Origin: Streptococcus marimammalium DSM 18627 | GTDB taxonomy: Bacteria > Bacillota > Bacilli > Lactobacillales > Streptococcaceae | Direction: 5' to 3' | DNA length: 64,000 nt | NCBI RefSeq assembly: GCF_000380045.1 | Contig: NZ_KB904359.1 | Location: 67 to 64,066, forward strand | The notes under the pieces: generated by a model | Databases searched by the model: none | Seen by the model: only the letters and a program-made list of their open reading frames with translations | What the model was told of the DNA's origin: nothing | Translations under genes and position numbers: made by a program | Shown here: piece by piece, positions 61,173 through 64,000 of the stretch | Numbering within the stretch: position 1 is the first letter of the stretch | Layout of the letters: every line of letters starts with the position of its first letter

Positions 61173-62109
61173 AAAAGCACCTTTAAGCAAACGTATTAGA
61201 TTTGTTATTAATCGTTGGGCAAAAAAAGTAGGACTTCTTAATACATTAAGAAGTATTTCTAGAGAAAAATACGCAGAAAAGATTTCAGCAGCTGTTCTAA
61301 CGGGGTTATTATTTAGTATTGCTGTTAATTTCTTTTTTCAATCTGGTCACGTTTATTCGAGTGGTGTGACAGGCCTGTCTCAAATCATCTCATCGGTCGT
61401 TTTTAGAACATTTGGATTAAAATTATCTGTTGCTTTTTTCTTCTACTTATTAAATATCCCATTACTTATTATGGCATGGTATCGAATAGGAAGAAAATTT
61501 ACTGTTTTTACTTTTATATCTGTCACTCTAAGCTCGCTCTTTGTACAGTTTATGCCTCAAGCAACTTTAACGACTGACCCATTGATTAATGCTATTTTTG
61601 GTGGACTTTTCATGGGGGTTGGTGTAGGTCTTGGTTTTAGAGCCAACATTTCAAGTGGTGGGACAGACATTATCAGCGTCGCTATTAGAAGAAAAACAGG
61701 TAGAGATGTGGGTACCATCTCGATGACTCTAAATGGTTTCATTATGCTGTTTGCAGGAATTCTTTTTGGTTGGCAGTATGCTCTTTATTCGATGGTTGCC
61801 ATCTTTGTTTCTAGTCGGGTAACAGATGCTGTTTTTACCAAACAACGTAAAATGCAAGCCATGATTATTACTGATAAACCCGAAAAAGTAATTCGAATGA
61901 TTCATAAGAGACTTCATCGTGGCGTCACTTCTATCAATGAAGCAGAAGGTACTTATAAGCACGAAAAAAAATCTGTACTCATCACTATTATTTCACGAGC
62001 TGAGTACAACGAATTTAGAACAATTATGCAAAAAACCGACCCTACAGCATTTGTATCGGTCTCAGAAAATGTCCATATCATTGGTCGTTTTACAGAAGAC
62101 GATCGATAA
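61165..62109 (+). CDS. YitT family membrane protein (first of tandem pair)
   Basis: 314 residues. An extra basic N-terminal extension (about 1-38, [15 protein letters not shown]) precedes the YitT membrane region (about 40-225), which contains [27 protein letters not shown]-terminal DUF2179 domain follows ([29 protein letters not shown]). The start overlaps aspS by 8 bp with no Shine-Dalgarno, so translation may depend on coupling. Function unknown. Confidence 0.86.
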   Translation: MIKKAPLSKRIRFVINRWAKKVGLLNTLRSISREKYAEKISAAVLTGLLFSIAVNFFFQSGHVYSSGVTGLSQIISSVVFRTFGLKLSVAFFFYLLNIPLLIMAWYRIGRKFTVFTFISVTLSSLFVQFMPQATLTTDPLINAIFGGLFMGVGVGLGFRANISSGGTDIISVAIRRKTGRDVGTISMTLNGFIMLFAGILFGWQYALYSMVAIFVSSRVTDAVFTKQRKMQAMIITDKPEKVIRMIHKRLHRGVTSINEAEGTYKHEKKSVLITIISRAEYNEFRTIMQKTDPTAFVSVSENVHIIGRFTEDDR

Positions 62110-62133
62110 ACTTACTATAGTATAGGAGAATAA

Positions 62134-63015
62134 ATGAAACAAAAATATATTTTTCATCCCAAAAATTTTTTCTTTATCACCCTTGGTACTGCAATTTATG
62201 CCTTTGGTTTTGTTAATTTGAATATGCAAAACAAAATTGCTGAAGGTGGTTTGGCTGGTCTAACCTTAGTTTTTCACCATTTGTTTAATATTAACCCTTC
62301 TTATTCAGGTTATCTTTTGAATTTACCTCTTGTTTTATGGGGAGCTTATGTTTTTGGTAAAAGAGCGATGGCTTACACGATTTATGGGATTAGTACGATG
62401 TATTTATTTGTTTATATCTTTCAAAAAATACCCCTTAATCTTGATTTGCAACATGACTATCTTGTTATCTCCTTGATTGCAGGTATTGGCGCTGGTATTG
62501 GAAGTGGTATTGTCTTTCGCTATGGTGGTACAACAGGTGGATCAGATATTATTGCAAGAATTATCGAAGATAAGTTTGGTATTCAACTCAGTCAAGCTCT
62601 CTTAGGTTTTGACATTTTTGTTATGTTATTATCATTGACTTATGTTTCTGTTCCAAGAATGATGTATGCCTTAATTGCTAGTTTTATGTTTAGTCAAGTA
62701 GTTCACTTGGTTGAAAATGGAGGATATTCAGTTCGTGGGATGTTCATCATTTCTGATAAATCAGCTGAGATTGCTAAGTTTATCATTGAAGAGATTGGGA
62801 GAGGTGTTACTTATCTTCAAGGTGAGGGTGCTTATTCTGGTCATGAGAAAAATGTTATTTATGTAGCAATGTCACCTACAGAAATTCGGGAAGTTAAAAA
62901 AGTGATGGAGGAGATAGATCCTAGGGCTTTCATTTCCATCATGGCTATTGAAGAGGTCGTCAGTCCAGATTTCATCGTTAATCGTCGACCAATGCTAAAA
63001 TTACCCAAGAAATAA
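62134..63015 (+). CDS. YitT family membrane protein (second of tandem pair)
   Basis: 293 residues with TAGGAG before the ATG. The membrane part (about 12-200) includes GSGIVFRYGGTTGGSDIIARIIEDKFG, and the C-terminal DUF2179 domain carries IISDKSAEIAKFIIEEIGRGVTYLQGEGAYSG. It is 24 bp after the first YitT gene; the two probably act together. Its stop lies in the terminator stem. Confidence 0.9.
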   Translation: MKQKYIFHPKNFFFITLGTAIYAFGFVNLNMQNKIAEGGLAGLTLVFHHLFNINPSYSGYLLNLPLVLWGAYVFGKRAMAYTIYGISTMYLFVYIFQKIPLNLDLQHDYLVISLIAGIGAGIGSGIVFRYGGTTGGSDIIARIIEDKFGIQLSQALLGFDIFVMLLSLTYVSVPRMMYALIASFMFSQVVHLVENGGYSVRGMFIISDKSAEIAKFIIEEIGRGVTYLQGEGAYSGHEKNVIYVAMSPTEIREVKKVMEEIDPRAFISIMAIEEVVSPDFIVNRRPMLKLPKK

Positions 63016-63049
63016 AACAACTTCAGTCAACGACTGAAGTTGTTTTATT
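63011..63049. terminator. Convergent terminator, YitT gene and argS
   Basis: Perfect 18-bp stem (63011-63028 and 63032-63049) with loop AAC; core AACTTCAGTC/GACTGAAGTT. Confidence 0.9.
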
Positions 63050-63051
63050 TC

Positions 63052-64000
63052 TTACATTTCATTTGGTGCTTCAACACCTAGTAAGCGAAGAGCTTCTTTT
63101 AATACAATACCTGTTGCATAAGATAATGCTAAACGACTATCACGTTCTGGGCTGTCGTTTAAGATTCGAGTATGAGCGTAGAAGCGATTAAAGCTTTGAG
63201 CCAAGTTGATGGCAAATTTGGCAATGACAGATGGTTCAAAGTTATCAGAACTTCTTGCAATTATACGAGGAAAATCTTGTAATAATTTCACAATTTCCCA
63301 ACTATCAGAGTCGTTTAATTTATAATCACCACTAGTACTTGGTATAAAATTACCTTTTTTTAGAATAGATTGAATACGAGCATGAGCATATTGCACATAG
63401 GGACCAGTTTCTCCTTCAAACGATACCATTGTTTCTAAATTAAAGTCATAACCATTTGTTCTATCAGTTTTTAAGTCGTAGAATTTAATCGCTCCAACAC
63501 CAACTGCTTGAGCAACTTTTTCTTTATTTTCAAGATTAGGATTTTTAGCCTCGATTTGTGTCAATGCACGATTGATAGCTTCATTAATAGTTGGCTCAAG
63601 AAGAATAACATTTCCTTTTCGTGTTGAGAACTTAGTGCCATTACTTGTTACAAGTCCAAAGGAAACGTGGCTAATATCCTCACTCCATTCATAAGACATC
63701 TCAGATAGCACAGCTTTTAGTTGTTTAAAGTGGGATGCTTGTTCTTGTCCTACGACATAGACAGCTTTAGCAAAATCATAGTGACGATGACGGTATAGTG
63801 CTGCCGCCAAGTCACGAGTAATATATAGAGTTGCTCCGTCAGATTTTTTAATAAGAGCAGGATGTTCAATGCCGTATTTTTCAAGATTAACGACCTGTGC
63901 TCCTTTGGATTCTTGTAAGAGTTTTTTCTCATCTAATAAATCAAGAATTTCTTGCATTTTATCATTGTAGAAGGCTTCTCCATTGTAACTATCAAAGGAA
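63052..64000 (-). CDS. argS: Arginyl-tRNA synthetase, C-terminal part (start beyond window)
   Basis: About 315 residues are visible, open to the window end; the N-terminal domain and HIGH motif are outside. Class I features include [35 protein letters not shown] and the KMSKS-equivalent [12 protein letters not shown]. The C-terminal anticodon-binding domain is complete, ending [13 protein letters not shown] convergent terminator follows. Confidence 0.96.
   Translation of the reverse strand, partial: SFDSYNGEAFYNDKMQEILDLLDEKKLLQESKGAQVVNLEKYGIEHPALIKKSDGATLYITRDLAAALYRHRHYDFAKAVYVVGQEQASHFKQLKAVLSEMSYEWSEDISHVSFGLVTSNGTKFSTRKGNVILLEPTINEAINRALTQIEAKNPNLENKEKVAQAVGVGAIKFYDLKTDRTNGYDFNLETMVSFEGETGPYVQYAHARIQSILKKGNFIPSTSGDYKLNDSDSWEIVKLLQDFPRIIARSSDNFEPSVIAKFAINLAQSFNRFYAHTRILNDSPERDSRLALSYATGIVLKEALRLLGVEAPNEM

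Overview
The window is an AT-rich stretch of a Firmicutes chromosome centred on the replication origin. Gene order points to Streptococcus. One run is dnaN, DUF951, ychF, pth, mfd, S4 protein, divIC, a small ORF, serine hydrolase, tilS, hpt, ftsH. A second is parB, htrA and rlmH. Further blocks are trpS-guaB-recF, mnmA-mnmG-gdpP-rplI-dnaB and hisS-aspS-argS. I cannot name the species from sequence alone. No insertion sequence, prophage, CRISPR array or rRNA operon was seen.

Layout. (1) 1-3497, minus: the N-terminal part of a large secreted adhesin with SdrD-B-like and Cna-B-like repeats; its C-terminus lies outside the window. (2) 3844-18824, minus: the conserved block leading away from oriC. 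It holds ftsH, hpt, tilS, a penicillin-recognising serine hydrolase, a 42-residue ORF, divIC, an S4 protein, a flippase-like membrane protein, mfd, pth, ychF, DUF951, a lipid kinase and dnaN, many with overlapping ends. (3) About 18825-20570: oriC, split on both sides of dnaA, with several DnaA boxes, a 33-bp palindrome made of two facing boxes, and a candidate DnaA-trio unwinding element. (4) 20571-22616: parB and htrA, minus. (5) From rlmH onward most genes are on the plus strand, as expected for the other replichore. Here lie three tRNAs, an ABC-F protein, YitT, trpS, guaB, a GRP-type sugar transporter, recF/S4, an M16 peptidase pair, RodZ-like protein, pgsA, the ECF transporter core (ecfA1-ecfA2-ecfT), a secreted SLT-like protein, two phosphatases, L-serine dehydratase, mnmA, mnmG, gdpP, rplI, dnaB, veg and rpsD. 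(6) 51-57.5 kb: an accessory-looking stretch with a lipoprotein flavin reductase, two acetyltransferases, a membrane protein plus Cro-type regulator pair, a phosphoesterase and a methyltransferase. (7) 57.6 kb to the end: rpmG, rpmF, hisS, aspS, two tandem YitT proteins and the C-terminal half of argS.

Main points of interest. gdpP, the c-di-AMP phosphodiesterase gene, is split by a single-base deletion in an A run at about 46198-46201. The flavin-reductase lipoprotein at 51499 carries a short SGAT flavinylation-like motif beside its lipid anchor, and a Rex-like operator overlaps its promoter. oriC carries paired DnaA boxes and one box that doubles as the dnaA stop region, and a near-perfect parS sits inside ecfA1. 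Several leaders look regulatory: a 15-bp perfect inverted repeat before the sugar transporter, a repeat-bearing leader with a mini-ORF before mnmA, an attenuator-like hairpin between the mnmG promoter and gene, and phased TTGACA repeats before the SLT protein. rlmH appears to be transcribed without a leader.
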